A stretch of 64,000 nt of DNA from Gemmatimonadaceae bacterium (GTDB lineage Bacteria > Gemmatimonadota > Gemmatimonadetes > Gemmatimonadales > Gemmatimonadaceae), in NCBI GenBank assembly GCA_035533755.1, contig DATLTC010000089.1:43941-107940 (forward strand), in the 5' to 3' direction. The notes under the pieces are model-generated. The model made no database searches. It was not told the origin of the DNA and saw only the letters and a list, made by a program, of their open reading frames with translations. The first letter of the stretch is position 1. Each line of letters starts with the position of its first letter. The translations under genes were made by a program, and so were the position numbers. Shown piece after piece: positions 33,305 to 41,815 of the stretch.

Positions 33305-33648
33305 CCCAGCCCCCGGACGGCCTTCAGCATCTCCACGCGCACCAGCCCCACGTTGGCCGCCGACGCCGCCACCACCACGAGCACCATGTCGTCCCGCCCC
33401 GCCGCGCAGATCCGCCCCGCCTCGGCCTCGAGCTGCATGAACGACACGGCGCCCAGCCCCGCCGCCGCGGACGAGAGCCGCGCCTTGCGATGGAGCGAGG
33501 CCGCGAGCGCCGCCACCCGGTCGCCGTCCTGCCCGAACTGCAGCACGGAATCCACGATCATCCCCTCGTGTTCGTCCACCAGCAGCGCGGCGGTCACGCC
33601 CCGCAGCCGCAGCAGACCTTCGAGCATGGCCTGGAAGGGTGACGTCAT
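33301..33648 (-). CDS. Roadblock/LC7-domain protein, short form
   Basis: 115 aa, almost exactly one roadblock/LC7 domain: helix MTSPFQAMLEGLLRLRGVTA, strand ALLVDEHEGMIVDS, helix VAALAASLHRKARLSS, strands AVSFMQLEAEAGRICAAG and DMVLVVVAASAANVGLVRVEM, final helix. The region ALLVDEHEGMIVDS is typical of the family. It starts at ATG 33648 and overlaps both neighbours by 4 nt. It could dimerise with the neighbouring roadblock proteins, as the family does. Confidence 0.85.
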   Translation of the reverse strand: MTSPFQAMLEGLLRLRGVTAALLVDEHEGMIVDSVLQFGQDGDRVAALAASLHRKARLSSAAAGLGAVSFMQLEAEAGRICAAGRDDMVLVVVAASAANVGLVRVEMLKAVRGLG

Positions 33649-34496
33649 GCGCCCCCCTCCGGTCCGCCGCTCCACCCGTGCGCCGCGAGCCAGCCGCGGG
33701 CGCGCGCCGTGCACCGGTCGAGCAGCAGGCGCAGCAACCCCAGCGGCGTGGCGCGCGACGCGGCCAGCACCAGCAGGCCGTCGCCCGCCGCCGGTGCCAT
33801 GGCCACCACCGCCGAATCGGTCTCGAAGACAATGGATTTCCATGTGCCGATGCCCAGATGACGCGTGGCGCGATCGGCCTCGTCCGACACGCCGCTCAAC
33901 TGCGCCCCCACCTCCTGGGCAACGTCGCGCCCGTCGCTCGTCATGTACAGCCCGCCGAGCACCATGCCCGAGCCGTCGAGCAGGAGCGCCGTCTGGTCCG
34001 CGCCCTCGAGCACGGGCGCGAACAGGGCGCGGGGATCGTTGGGATCGTACCGCCCCTCGGCCTGCAGCGCCTCGACCTGGGCCACGCTCAGGCTGGCCGA
34101 GCTGCGCCGCACCGTGTCGAGGGCCGCGCTGATGCCGGCATCGGGCGTCTCGCCCACCGCCGCACGGCGCAGCAGTTCCTCGGCCTCCTCGAACCGGCCC
34201 TGCTGGAAGCGAATGAACCCCATCCCCTTGAGCGACCCGACGTGGTCGGGCGCGATGCGCAGCGTCATGTCCCATTCGTCGTACGCGCGCTCGAGATCGC
34301 CGCGGTCCACGTAGATCCGGGCCAGAAGGTCGTGGGCGTCGGCGTGGTGCGGATGCCGCTCCAGCCCGCGCAGCGCCACGCGCTGCGCCAGGTCGAGCTG
34401 ACCCTGGCGGCGCAGCGTCTCGCCCAGCGGCAGGAACGCCAGGCTGGACGGATCCCGCGCCATCTCGTCGCTCCAGCGGCGGACGTCGTCAGCCAT
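33645..34496 (-). CDS. TPR-roadblock fusion protein
   Basis: 283 aa. The first half (about 1-110) holds TPR helices (LAFLPLGETLRRQGQLDLAQ, ALRGLERHPHHADAHDLLA, YDEWDMTLRIAPDHVGSLKG). The second half (about 155-265) is roadblock/LC7-like: LFAPVLEGADQTALLLDG, GMVLGGLYMTSDGRDVAQ, SIVFETDSAVVAMAPAAG, LLVLAASRATPLGLLRLLL. Such a fusion would let a roadblock domain, which can bind an MglA-type GTPase, be carried by a TPR scaffold. It overlaps the DUF4388 gene by 8 nt and the short roadblock gene by 4 nt. Confidence 0.75.
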   Translation of the reverse strand: MADDVRRWSDEMARDPSSLAFLPLGETLRRQGQLDLAQRVALRGLERHPHHADAHDLLARIYVDRGDLERAYDEWDMTLRIAPDHVGSLKGMGFIRFQQGRFEEAEELLRRAAVGETPDAGISAALDTVRRSSASLSVAQVEALQAEGRYDPNDPRALFAPVLEGADQTALLLDGSGMVLGGLYMTSDGRDVAQEVGAQLSGVSDEADRATRHLGIGTWKSIVFETDSAVVAMAPAAGDGLLVLAASRATPLGLLRLLLDRCTARARGWLAAHGWSGGPEGGA

Positions 34497-35637
34497 CGGC
34501 GTGCGCCTCCACCAGATGCATCAGCCGGGTGAGCGTGTCGAGGCCGGCGCGGGCGCGGGCTGCATCGCCGCCCGACGCCGAGAGCCGCAGGTAGTGCTCC
34601 CAACTGGCGCGCGCCGTGGCGAACTCCCCCATGCGCACGGCCGCGAACCCCAGGTCCAGGTGCACGCGCGCCGTGAGCGGATCGGCGTGCACGGCGCGGC
34701 GGAGCTCCTCGAGCGCCTCGGCATGGCGATCGAGCCGCGCCAGGGCGCGGGCGGCGACGAGCCGGGCCTCGGTGCCGTGCCGCTCGGTCGCGGCGCGCGC
34801 GGTCTCGAGGGCCAGGGCCCAATCGCCGCCCGCCAGCGCCTCGCGCGCGCGGGCCAATCCGTCGTGCTCCATGTCGGGCTCGGCGATGGCCACGCCGCCC
34901 ACACTCGCGCGCTTGGGCACCGCCAGATCCACCACCCCCGTGGTCACCAGGCCATAGGCGATCTTGGCCACCTCGAAGTCGCTGCGCCCGAGCGCGCCGG
35001 CAATGCCCCGCAGATCGCGCTCCCCGTCGATCATCGTCAACACTTCCCACTCGTGCGGCAGGAGGTCGAGTTGCGCCTCATGGTGGTCGGCCACGGGCGC
35101 GAACCTCGGCACCACGGCCAGGTTGGGCACCTTGTCGGCGATCCGCGACCACTCGTCGATGCGTCGCGCCCCCTCCATGAGCAGCGATTCGGTGGACACG
35201 CTGATCCGCGTGTCGGCGGGCAACTCCCCCGCCGACACCTCGGCGAACGAGAAGAATCCCTCGCGCCACGACATCAGGTCGAACACCACCGTCTCGATCT
35301 GCTGGCGAACCTGCCGCTCCAGTTCGCGTTGCGACACCGCGCCGGCCGCCACGAGCGCGTCGGCCAACTGCGCCGGCGAGGCATCGGGCCCGCACCGGGC
35401 GCGGGCCGCGACCACGTCGGACTCGGCGAGCTTGCCGGCCGCGATCAGGATCTGCTCGAGCGACGTGGGCAGGCTGCGGATGCTGGCGTGGATCACGCGC
35501 CCGTTGGCGAAGTGCACCACGCCCTCGTCGTCGCGCAATTCCGAGGTCACGCGCAGCGTGCCCGTCTTCCGGCTCAGGTCGAGCAGCTGGAAGACGTCGT
35601 GGATGCCGAGTTCGCGGAGTGGGCCTTCGATCGCCAT
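34489..35637 (-). CDS. Second DUF4388-domain protein with short TPR tail
   Basis: 382 aa, paralogue of the 539-aa DUF4388-TPR protein. The DUF4388 domain (GPLRELGIHDVFQLLDLSRK) is followed by an alpha/beta middle with ESLLMEGARRIDEW, shared with the other protein (ESLLLEGARRVDEW), and a winged-helix-like stretch (LTMIDGERDLRGIAGAL, present in the other as LELVDGQRDVQQIIDAS). The C-terminal third has about three TPR units. Start ATG 35637 lies 2 nt after the 901-aa TPR gene. Confidence 0.78.
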   Translation of the reverse strand: MAIEGPLRELGIHDVFQLLDLSRKTGTLRVTSELRDDEGVVHFANGRVIHASIRSLPTSLEQILIAAGKLAESDVVAARARCGPDASPAQLADALVAAGAVSQRELERQVRQQIETVVFDLMSWREGFFSFAEVSAGELPADTRISVSTESLLMEGARRIDEWSRIADKVPNLAVVPRFAPVADHHEAQLDLLPHEWEVLTMIDGERDLRGIAGALGRSDFEVAKIAYGLVTTGVVDLAVPKRASVGGVAIAEPDMEHDGLARAREALAGGDWALALETARAATERHGTEARLVAARALARLDRHAEALEELRRAVHADPLTARVHLDLGFAAVRMGEFATARASWEHYLRLSASGGDAARARAGLDTLTRLMHLVEAHADG

Positions 35638-35639
35638 GG

Positions 35640-38345
35640 TCAGGTCGCCTGCCGGTCGGCGAAGATGCGCTGGAGGTCGGTGGCGGAACGGATCTCGCGC
35701 CGGGCCCGCCGCGCGAAGTCCCCGCCCGGCTCCAGCGTGAGCACGCGCTGCCAGCGGTCCACGGCCTCGCGGTATCGCCGCCGCTCGGCCAACAGCACTC
35801 CCTCATGATACAGCGCGCCCACGTGGTTGGGGTCGAACCGCAGGACGCGCGTGAACGCCGTGACCGCGTCCTGCTTGCGACCGAGCACGAGCAGCGTCTC
35901 GCCGAGCGCGATCAGCGCGTCGAAGTGGTACGGGTCGCGCTGCAGCAGGTCGATGAGCAGCGGGAGCGCCGTGTCGGCGTGGCCGATCATGCGGCGCAGC
36001 GTGGCCAGCTCGAGCGTCGCCTCGGCGTACGTGGGGACGGCGTCGAGGGCGGCCAGCAGCTCGTCCTCCGCGTCCCGGTACTGTCGCTTCTCGATCAGCA
36101 GGCGCGCCAACTCGTAGCGCACGCCGGCGAAGGCCGGATCGAGGGAGAGGGCGTGGCGATAGGCCAGGATCGCGCCCTCCAGGTCGCCCAGCCGCCTGGC
36201 GATGGCCCCCATCTGCTGGTGCACGTCGGCCCGCATCGGGGCCACGCGCCGCGCCGTATCGAGCGTGGCCAGCGCCGCCGCCGGGTCGCCCGACGCCGCC
36301 CGCACCGCGGCGGCGAGCATTAGCGTTTCGATATCCTCCGAAGCGCGCAGGACCAACTCCTCGGCCAGCGGCCGCGCCTCCACCGCCTGGCCCAGCTTCA
36401 CCAGCGACCACGCCTCGCCGCGCATCGCGGCCAGATCGTCGGGCGCCGCGCGCCGCGCTTCGCGATAGCGGTCCAGCGCCTCGCCGTGCAGCCCCTGCCG
36501 CGCGAACGTCTCGCCCAGCAGCACGTTGCCCGCGGTCCGGTCGGCGCCGTGGGCCAGGGCGCGCCGCGCTTCGACCTGCGCGCGATCGAAGAAACCCTTG
36601 GACAGGAAGTCCACCGCCATGCCGTACGGATCGGTTCCCACCGGCACCGACGGGGCGGGCGCCGGGGCCGGGGCCAGTTGCGTGAACACCGTGTCGAGCA
36701 GCGCCGGATCGAAGCTGAATTCCGCGATCCCCGCGTCGGCGCGCTTCTCCGCGCCCAGGTCCGGCTGGATGGAGAGGTCGGGATCCTCGTACTGCAGGTC
36801 GATCGCGAGATCGAACTTCTGGGCCACGTAGTACGGCTCCAGCTCCAGCGCCAGCTTGGTCTCGCGCAGCGCCCCTTCGAAGTCGCCGAGATTGGAGAGC
36901 GTGAAGCTCAGGTTGTAGTGGGCCTCGGCGTATTCGGGCCGCGCCTGGATGGCCCGCGCGAACGCGTTGCGCGCGTCCTCGAACTTGCGCATCTCGGCCA
37001 GCACCAGCCCGGCGCCGTTCCAGGCCACCGGCTGCTCGGGCTCCGTGACCAGCACCTGCCGGTACGCCTCGAGCGCCATCGGCATCCGCTTGGCCTTGGA
37101 GAGCAGCAGCGCCAGGTTGAGCCGCGCCTTGGCGAGCCCGGGCTGCGCCTCGAGCGCGGCGCGGAACTCGCCCAGCGCCGCGTCGCCGTGGCCGGCGTGC
37201 GCCAATGCCACGCCGAGGTTGTTGTGCGCCAACGCGTACCCGGGTTCCACCGCGATCGCGCGTCGGTAACTCTCCTCCGCCTCCGCGTACCGCCCGTCCT
37301 GGTGGAGCGTCACCCCGCGTTCGTTCCAGAGCTTGGGACTGGTCGCGTTGCGCGCGATCAACTGGTCGTACAACTCCCGCGCCGCGCCGAGGTCCCGCGT
37401 GACCAGGTGCACCTCGGCCATCGCCTGGCGCACCAGATCCTCGTCCTCGCCGCGGTCCAGCGCCAGCCGGTACTCGCGCAGCGATTCGGCGTAGTAGCCC
37501 TTCTGACGGAAGGCGAGGCCCAGGTTGTAGTGCGCGAGCTGCCCCTCCTGCGACACCTCCATGCGGCGCGACCGCCGCTCGCCCCGCGCCCCCACCAGCG
37601 CCTCGTAGCGCTCCGGCTTGTTCTGGTCGATCGACAGGTTGGCCTGGGCGCGCGACAGCGTGGGGTTCAGCTTGATGGCGCGCTTGGTCACCGCCCGCGC
37701 ATCCTCGTGGCGCCCCATGTCGCCGAGCACGAATCCCATCAGGTACAGCGCGTCGTGGTTCTCCGGGTTGAGCTCGATGGCGCGGTTGAGCGACGCCATC
37801 GCCTCGTCGTTGAGCCCGCGGTTGTACGCGATCTCTCCGAGGTAGAAGTGGACCAGCGAACTGTTGGGGTCGAGCGTCCGCGCCCGCTCCAGCCAGCGCT
37901 GCGCCGGCTCCGTATGCCCCAGGGTGCGCTCGGAGAGGCCGAGCTGGACCATCGCCCCCACGTCGTTGGGCTGGTAGCGCAGCAGGGCCGTGAACTCCTC
38001 CACCGCCTGCCCGTGCTCGCCGAGCAGGGCATACGTGCGCGCCAACTCCCAGCGCGCTTCACGGTCGGCCGGAGTGGTCCGCACCCGGTCCTTGAGCTCC
38101 GGCACCCGCTCGTCGTAATACCCGGTGTTGAAGTACGCGATCTCGAGGTTCCGCTGCGCCACCTGCATGCGCGGATCCAGTTCCAACGCGCGCATGAACG
38201 CCTGCACCGCTTCCTCGTACAGGCCTTTGTTGAAGTAGAGCACCCCCAGATTGTTGTGCGCGCCGGCGTCCGACGGATCGATCCGTCGGGCGAACGACCT
38301 CAGGACCTCGCGGTCGCGCTCCGAACCCAGGGTGGTCGCCGCCAT
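35640..38345 (-). CDS. Large TPR scaffold protein (901 aa)
   Basis: Contains roughly 20 tetratricopeptide-like helix pairs, beginning with AHNNLGVLYFNKGLYEEAVQ and ending at RRRYREAVDRWQRVLTLEP. An interruption around residues 535-580 (acidic, Pro-rich, LAPAPAPAPSVPVGTDP) splits the protein into two superhelices. No signal peptide, membrane helix or enzymatic motif. It lies 1 nt after cheC and 2 nt before DUF4388, so it is certainly cotranscribed and is likely an assembly platform of the chemosensory system. Homologous TPR proteins are common, so specific function stays open. Confidence 0.75.
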   Translation of the reverse strand: MAATTLGSERDREVLRSFARRIDPSDAGAHNNLGVLYFNKGLYEEAVQAFMRALELDPRMQVAQRNLEIAYFNTGYYDERVPELKDRVRTTPADREARWELARTYALLGEHGQAVEEFTALLRYQPNDVGAMVQLGLSERTLGHTEPAQRWLERARTLDPNSSLVHFYLGEIAYNRGLNDEAMASLNRAIELNPENHDALYLMGFVLGDMGRHEDARAVTKRAIKLNPTLSRAQANLSIDQNKPERYEALVGARGERRSRRMEVSQEGQLAHYNLGLAFRQKGYYAESLREYRLALDRGEDEDLVRQAMAEVHLVTRDLGAARELYDQLIARNATSPKLWNERGVTLHQDGRYAEAEESYRRAIAVEPGYALAHNNLGVALAHAGHGDAALGEFRAALEAQPGLAKARLNLALLLSKAKRMPMALEAYRQVLVTEPEQPVAWNGAGLVLAEMRKFEDARNAFARAIQARPEYAEAHYNLSFTLSNLGDFEGALRETKLALELEPYYVAQKFDLAIDLQYEDPDLSIQPDLGAEKRADAGIAEFSFDPALLDTVFTQLAPAPAPAPSVPVGTDPYGMAVDFLSKGFFDRAQVEARRALAHGADRTAGNVLLGETFARQGLHGEALDRYREARRAAPDDLAAMRGEAWSLVKLGQAVEARPLAEELVLRASEDIETLMLAAAVRAASGDPAAALATLDTARRVAPMRADVHQQMGAIARRLGDLEGAILAYRHALSLDPAFAGVRYELARLLIEKRQYRDAEDELLAALDAVPTYAEATLELATLRRMIGHADTALPLLIDLLQRDPYHFDALIALGETLLVLGRKQDAVTAFTRVLRFDPNHVGALYHEGVLLAERRRYREAVDRWQRVLTLEPGGDFARRARREIRSATDLQRIFADRQAT

Positions 38346-38346
38346 G

Positions 38347-38967
38347 TCACGTCACGCGAATGGCTCGCAGAATCGCCTGGAGCGATGCCGGATCGGGAAG
38401 CAGCAGGAAGAACCCGCGCAGCCGCTGATCGACGTCCTTCAGCATGAACTCGCTCTCCACGCAGAACACGTAGTCGCGGTCGGTGCCGAACTGGAGGTAG
38501 GCGGTGCTCAGCACGGCCGCCGACATGTCGATCGCCAGCGCTGGCGGCGAGGGCAGCAGCAGCATGCCCATGAATTCGCTCAGCGCGTTCATGTACGCGC
38601 TGCTCAGGATATTGCCCGCTTCCTTGATCGCCGACTGTTCGAGTTCGCCCAATTCCCCCGACGTGCCGACCGGGCGCCGCAGCATCATCTCGGCCAGCGT
38701 GATCGCCGCCGACTTCGGGAACACGAGCAGCGTGCGCCCCGACAGGTCGCCCAGGATGTGGAGCAGCACCGCCGCCACCGGCTCGTCGGGGTCGGCCACC
38801 AGCGGGGCCACGTCCTCGAGACGCTGGATGTTGATCCGCGGCACGCTGATCATGATCGTCCCGCCGATCATCTGCGACAGCGCCGTCGCGGCGTGGCCGG
38901 CGCCGATGTTGGCCACTTCGCGCAGGGCATCGAGTTGCAGCACCCCGAGGTTTTGAAGCTCGTCCAT
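38347..38967 (-). CDS. cheC: CheC-type CheY-phosphate phosphatase
   Basis: 206 aa, CheC/CheX/FliY phosphatase family. Both active sites are present: DALREVANIGAGHAATALS (Glu and Asn) near the N-terminus and EQSAIKEAGNILSSAYMNALS in the middle. Two sites are typical of CheC, CheX having one central site. Expected role: dephosphorylation of CheY-P, stimulated by CheD in Bacillus; cheD is in this operon. It lies 10 nt after cheA. No flagellar switch gene is near, so FliY is unlikely. Confidence 0.9.
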   Translation of the reverse strand: MDELQNLGVLQLDALREVANIGAGHAATALSQMIGGTIMISVPRINIQRLEDVAPLVADPDEPVAAVLLHILGDLSGRTLLVFPKSAAITLAEMMLRRPVGTSGELGELEQSAIKEAGNILSSAYMNALSEFMGMLLLPSPPALAIDMSAAVLSTAYLQFGTDRDYVFCVESEFMLKDVDQRLRGFFLLLPDPASLQAILRAIRVT

Positions 38968-38977
38968 GAATGCTCCG

Positions 38978-40972
38978 TTAGGAGAGACTGCCTACGTCGA
39001 GGATCAGCGCCGGGGCCCCGTCCCCGAGAATCGTCGCGCCGCTGAACGCCGCGACGTCCGTCTGCACGGCGTCGTACTGCTTGACCACGATCTCCTCCTG
39101 CCCCGCCAGGCTGTCCACCACCAGCCCCGCCCGCCGGTCCGCCAGTTCGAGCACGATCACGTGCTCCCGCGCCGCGTCCGCGCGCCGCGGCAACCCCACG
39201 AGGTCCCGCAGCCGCATCAGCGGCAGCACGTCGTCCCGCAGCGTCAGGACCTCGCGGCCCCGCAGCGTGCGCAACCCGTCCGGCCTCAGCTCCACCGTCT
39301 CGCACACGTGCGTCATCGGCACCGCGTACATCTCGCCGCCCACCCGCGTGAGCAACGCCCGCAGGATGGCCAGCGTGAGCGGCAGCCGCAGCGTCACCGT
39401 CGTGCCCAGGCCCGCCTGCGTCCGGATGTCCACCGACCCGCCCAACGCGCGCACGCGCGTGAACACCGCGTCCACCCCCACGCCGCGACCCGACAGATCG
39501 GTCACCCGTTCGGCCGTCGAGAATCCCGGCCGCGACACGAGGCGCACCAGCTCGTCATCGGCGAGATCGGCCTTGGCCGCGTCCACCAGGCCGGCCGACT
39601 TGGCCTTGGCGAGCACGCGCGCTCGATCGATCCCCCGCCCGTCGTCGCTCACCCGGATCATCACCGCCGAACGGTCCCGCACCGTGGACAGCGTGAGCCG
39701 GCCGGCCGGCGGCTTGCCCGCCCGCAGCCGCTCCTCGGCGCTCTCGAAGCCGTGGTCCACCGCGTTGCGCAGCAGGTGGACGATCGGATCGCCGATCTCA
39801 TCGAGCATCGACCGGTCCAACTCGATGTCCTTGCCCTCGATCACGAAGTCGATCTGCTTGTTGAGCGCCCGCGCGCCGTCGCGCACGAGGCGCGGGAACC
39901 GGTCGAATACCTGCCACACCGGCACCATGCGGCTGGTCACGATCTCGTCGCGCAGATCAGCGATGAGCCGCGACGCCTGCGACAGCGTTTCGTCGAGCGA
40001 CGGATCAGCGAGCCTCGCCCCGATCTGCTGCAGCCGGCCGCGCGCGATCACCAACTCGCCGATCAGATTCATGAGCGCGTCCAGCCGGCGCAGATCGATG
40101 CGCACGTGGCGCTGCGGATGGGCCGCCGTCGCCGCATCGCCCCGCGTCGGCGCCCCCGGCGCCTCCTGCGCCTCCAGGCGCGCCACGTCGGCCGCCAGGA
40201 GCAGGCCCGACGGCCGCGCCCCCGCCGCGGGCTGGAGCGCGGCCGGCGCGCGCTCGCCGGCCGCGCGCCCCTCCTCGCCCACCACGACCAGGGCCACGTC
40301 CCCGGCGCCCCGCACCAGACGCGCGATCTCCTCCGCCGGCGTCTCCGTGCGAACGCGCACCGCGAAGTCGAGGTCGAACTCGTCGCCCTGCAGTTCGGCG
40401 AGCGTGGGGGCCACCGCCGTCACGTCGCCCAGCCGCTTCAGCGTCTGGACGATCAGGAACGCCCGCACGCCGCGCAGCGGCGTGTCCTTGGCCAGCCGCA
40501 CGCGCACCAGCTGGCCGTCGCCCGCCGGCGCCAGCACGGTCCACAACTCCTCGGTCAGCGGCAGCGCCGCCATCGCGGTGGAGCTGCGCGGGGTGGCCCG
40601 GCCCATCGCCCGCAGCCGCGTGAGCACCGTCTCGGCGTGGATGTCCTCGACGTGTCCCGCCACCGACGCCTCCACCGCCTGCTCCAGCACGTCGGCGGCG
40701 CGGAACAGCACGTCCATCACCTCGGGCGTGATCTGCATCGCGCCGCGGCGCACGCGGTCGAGCAGCGTCTCCATCTCGTGCGACAGCTCGGCGACCACGC
40801 CATAGCCCATCGTGGCGCTCATCCCCTTCACCGTGTGCACGGCGCGGAAGATCGCGCTCACCGGTTCATCACCGCCGCCGCCGCGTTCCAGCTCCAGCAG
40901 CCCGTGGTTGAGCGCCGAAACGTGTTCGCGGCTCTCGGTGAGGAATAGCTCGGCGTATTGGGTGGTATCCAA
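38978..40972 (-). CDS. cheA: Chemotaxis histidine kinase CheA
   Basis: 664 aa from a TTG start 8 nt after cheY (the frame is open further upstream but only through cheY). P1 Hpt domain with phospho-His46 in FRAVHTVKGMSA. A second alpha/beta region (about 180-250, P2-like) follows, then the P3 dimerisation helices (RIDLRRLDALMNLIGELVIARG), the P4 kinase domain with N-box HLLRNAVDHGFESAEER, G1 SDDGRGID, G2 GRGVGVDAVF and GLGTTVTLRLPLTLAIL, and a C-terminal P5 CheW-like domain (PMTHVCETVEL to the end). All catalytic boxes look intact. It is the kinase that would phosphorylate the CheY and CheB encoded here. Confidence 0.95.
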   Translation of the reverse strand: MDTTQYAELFLTESREHVSALNHGLLELERGGGGDEPVSAIFRAVHTVKGMSATMGYGVVAELSHEMETLLDRVRRGAMQITPEVMDVLFRAADVLEQAVEASVAGHVEDIHAETVLTRLRAMGRATPRSSTAMAALPLTEELWTVLAPAGDGQLVRVRLAKDTPLRGVRAFLIVQTLKRLGDVTAVAPTLAELQGDEFDLDFAVRVRTETPAEEIARLVRGAGDVALVVVGEEGRAAGERAPAALQPAAGARPSGLLLAADVARLEAQEAPGAPTRGDAATAAHPQRHVRIDLRRLDALMNLIGELVIARGRLQQIGARLADPSLDETLSQASRLIADLRDEIVTSRMVPVWQVFDRFPRLVRDGARALNKQIDFVIEGKDIELDRSMLDEIGDPIVHLLRNAVDHGFESAEERLRAGKPPAGRLTLSTVRDRSAVMIRVSDDGRGIDRARVLAKAKSAGLVDAAKADLADDELVRLVSRPGFSTAERVTDLSGRGVGVDAVFTRVRALGGSVDIRTQAGLGTTVTLRLPLTLAILRALLTRVGGEMYAVPMTHVCETVELRPDGLRTLRGREVLTLRDDVLPLMRLRDLVGLPRRADAAREHVIVLELADRRAGLVVDSLAGQEEIVVKQYDAVQTDVAAFSGATILGDGAPALILDVGSLS

Positions 40973-40980
40973 CGGCCTGA

Positions 40981-41343
40981 TTATCCCAGCACGCGCTGGA
41001 CGGCTTCGAGCACGCGGCTTGGCTGGAAAGGTTTGACCACGAAGTCCTTGGCGCCGGCCTGGATCGCTTCCACCACCAGCGCCTGCTGCCCCATCGCGCT
41101 GCACATGAGGATCTTCGCCTGCGGATCGAACTTCGCGATCTCCCGCACCGCGTCGATGCCGCCCATGTCGGGCATCACGATGTCCATCGTCACCAGATCC
41201 GGCCGCAGCTGCTTGTACTTCTCCACGGCCTGCAGGCCCGTCTCCGCCTCGCCCACGATCTCGAACCCGGCCGACTGCAGGATGTCCCCCACCATCGTCC
41301 GCATGAAAATCGCGTCATCACAGATCAGCACGGTATGGCTCAC
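40981..41343 (-). CDS. cheY: CheY-type single-domain response regulator
   Basis: 120 aa receiver domain: acidic pocket ICDDAIFMRTM (Asp9-10), phospho-Asp54 in LVTMDIVMPDMGG, Ser/Thr in ILMCSAMG, conserved Lys in DFVVKPF. There is no output domain. GTG start at 41343 with GGGGGAG 4 nt upstream, a strong ribosome binding site. In an MglA-linked pathway such a regulator may act on the polarity module rather than on a flagellar switch; this is inference. Confidence 0.93.
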   Translation of the reverse strand: MSHTVLICDDAIFMRTMVGDILQSAGFEIVGEAETGLQAVEKYKQLRPDLVTMDIVMPDMGGIDAVREIAKFDPQAKILMCSAMGQQALVVEAIQAGAKDFVVKPFQPSRVLEAVQRVLG

Positions 41344-41395
41344 GCTACTCCCCCTACGAGGATGTTCGACGCTCCACCGTCCTACCCAGCGCCAC

Positions 41396-41815
41396 TCACA
41401 CCAACACCTGTCCAACCAACACCGGGATATCAAGTACTATGACGACTGTCTCCCCCAGATGTCCCAGTCCGCGCACCACCTCGTCGGCCCGTTCTCCGGC
41501 CGCCCGCTCCACCCGCAGTAGCGCGACGTCCATCACGTCGCCCACGGCCAGCCCCAGATGCCGGCCGCCCACCTCGACGATGATGATCGAGCCCTCCTGG
41601 GTGAGCGTCCGGTCGCCCTCCAGCCGCACGCCCAGATCCACCACGGTCAGGATCGCCCCGCGCAGATTGATCAGCCCGTTGACGTAGGGCTTGGTGCCGG
41701 GCAGCCGCGTGGCGGCGCGCACGGGAATGATCTCCCGCACCGCGGCGATGTCGCATCCGTAGACCGCCTGCCCCACGCGGAACAGCAGCGTCCGCGTGTC
41801 CGTGGGCTCACGCAT
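41396..41815 (-). CDS. CheW-like protein (139 aa)
   Basis: A CheW domain with TRTLLFRVGQAVYGCDIAAV, GLINLRGAILTVVDLGVRL and GRHLGLAVGDVMDVALL. The start ATG 41815 (MREPTDTRT) overlaps the rluD stop by 8 nt. It is the first Che-type gene of the operon, and the 52-nt gap to cheY contains one copy of the GTCCTACC repeat (41379-41386). It is likely the coupling protein for the CheA encoded next. Confidence 0.88.
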   Translation of the reverse strand: MREPTDTRTLLFRVGQAVYGCDIAAVREIIPVRAATRLPGTKPYVNGLINLRGAILTVVDLGVRLEGDRTLTQEGSIIIVEVGGRHLGLAVGDVMDVALLRVERAAGERADEVVRGLGHLGETVVIVLDIPVLVGQVLV

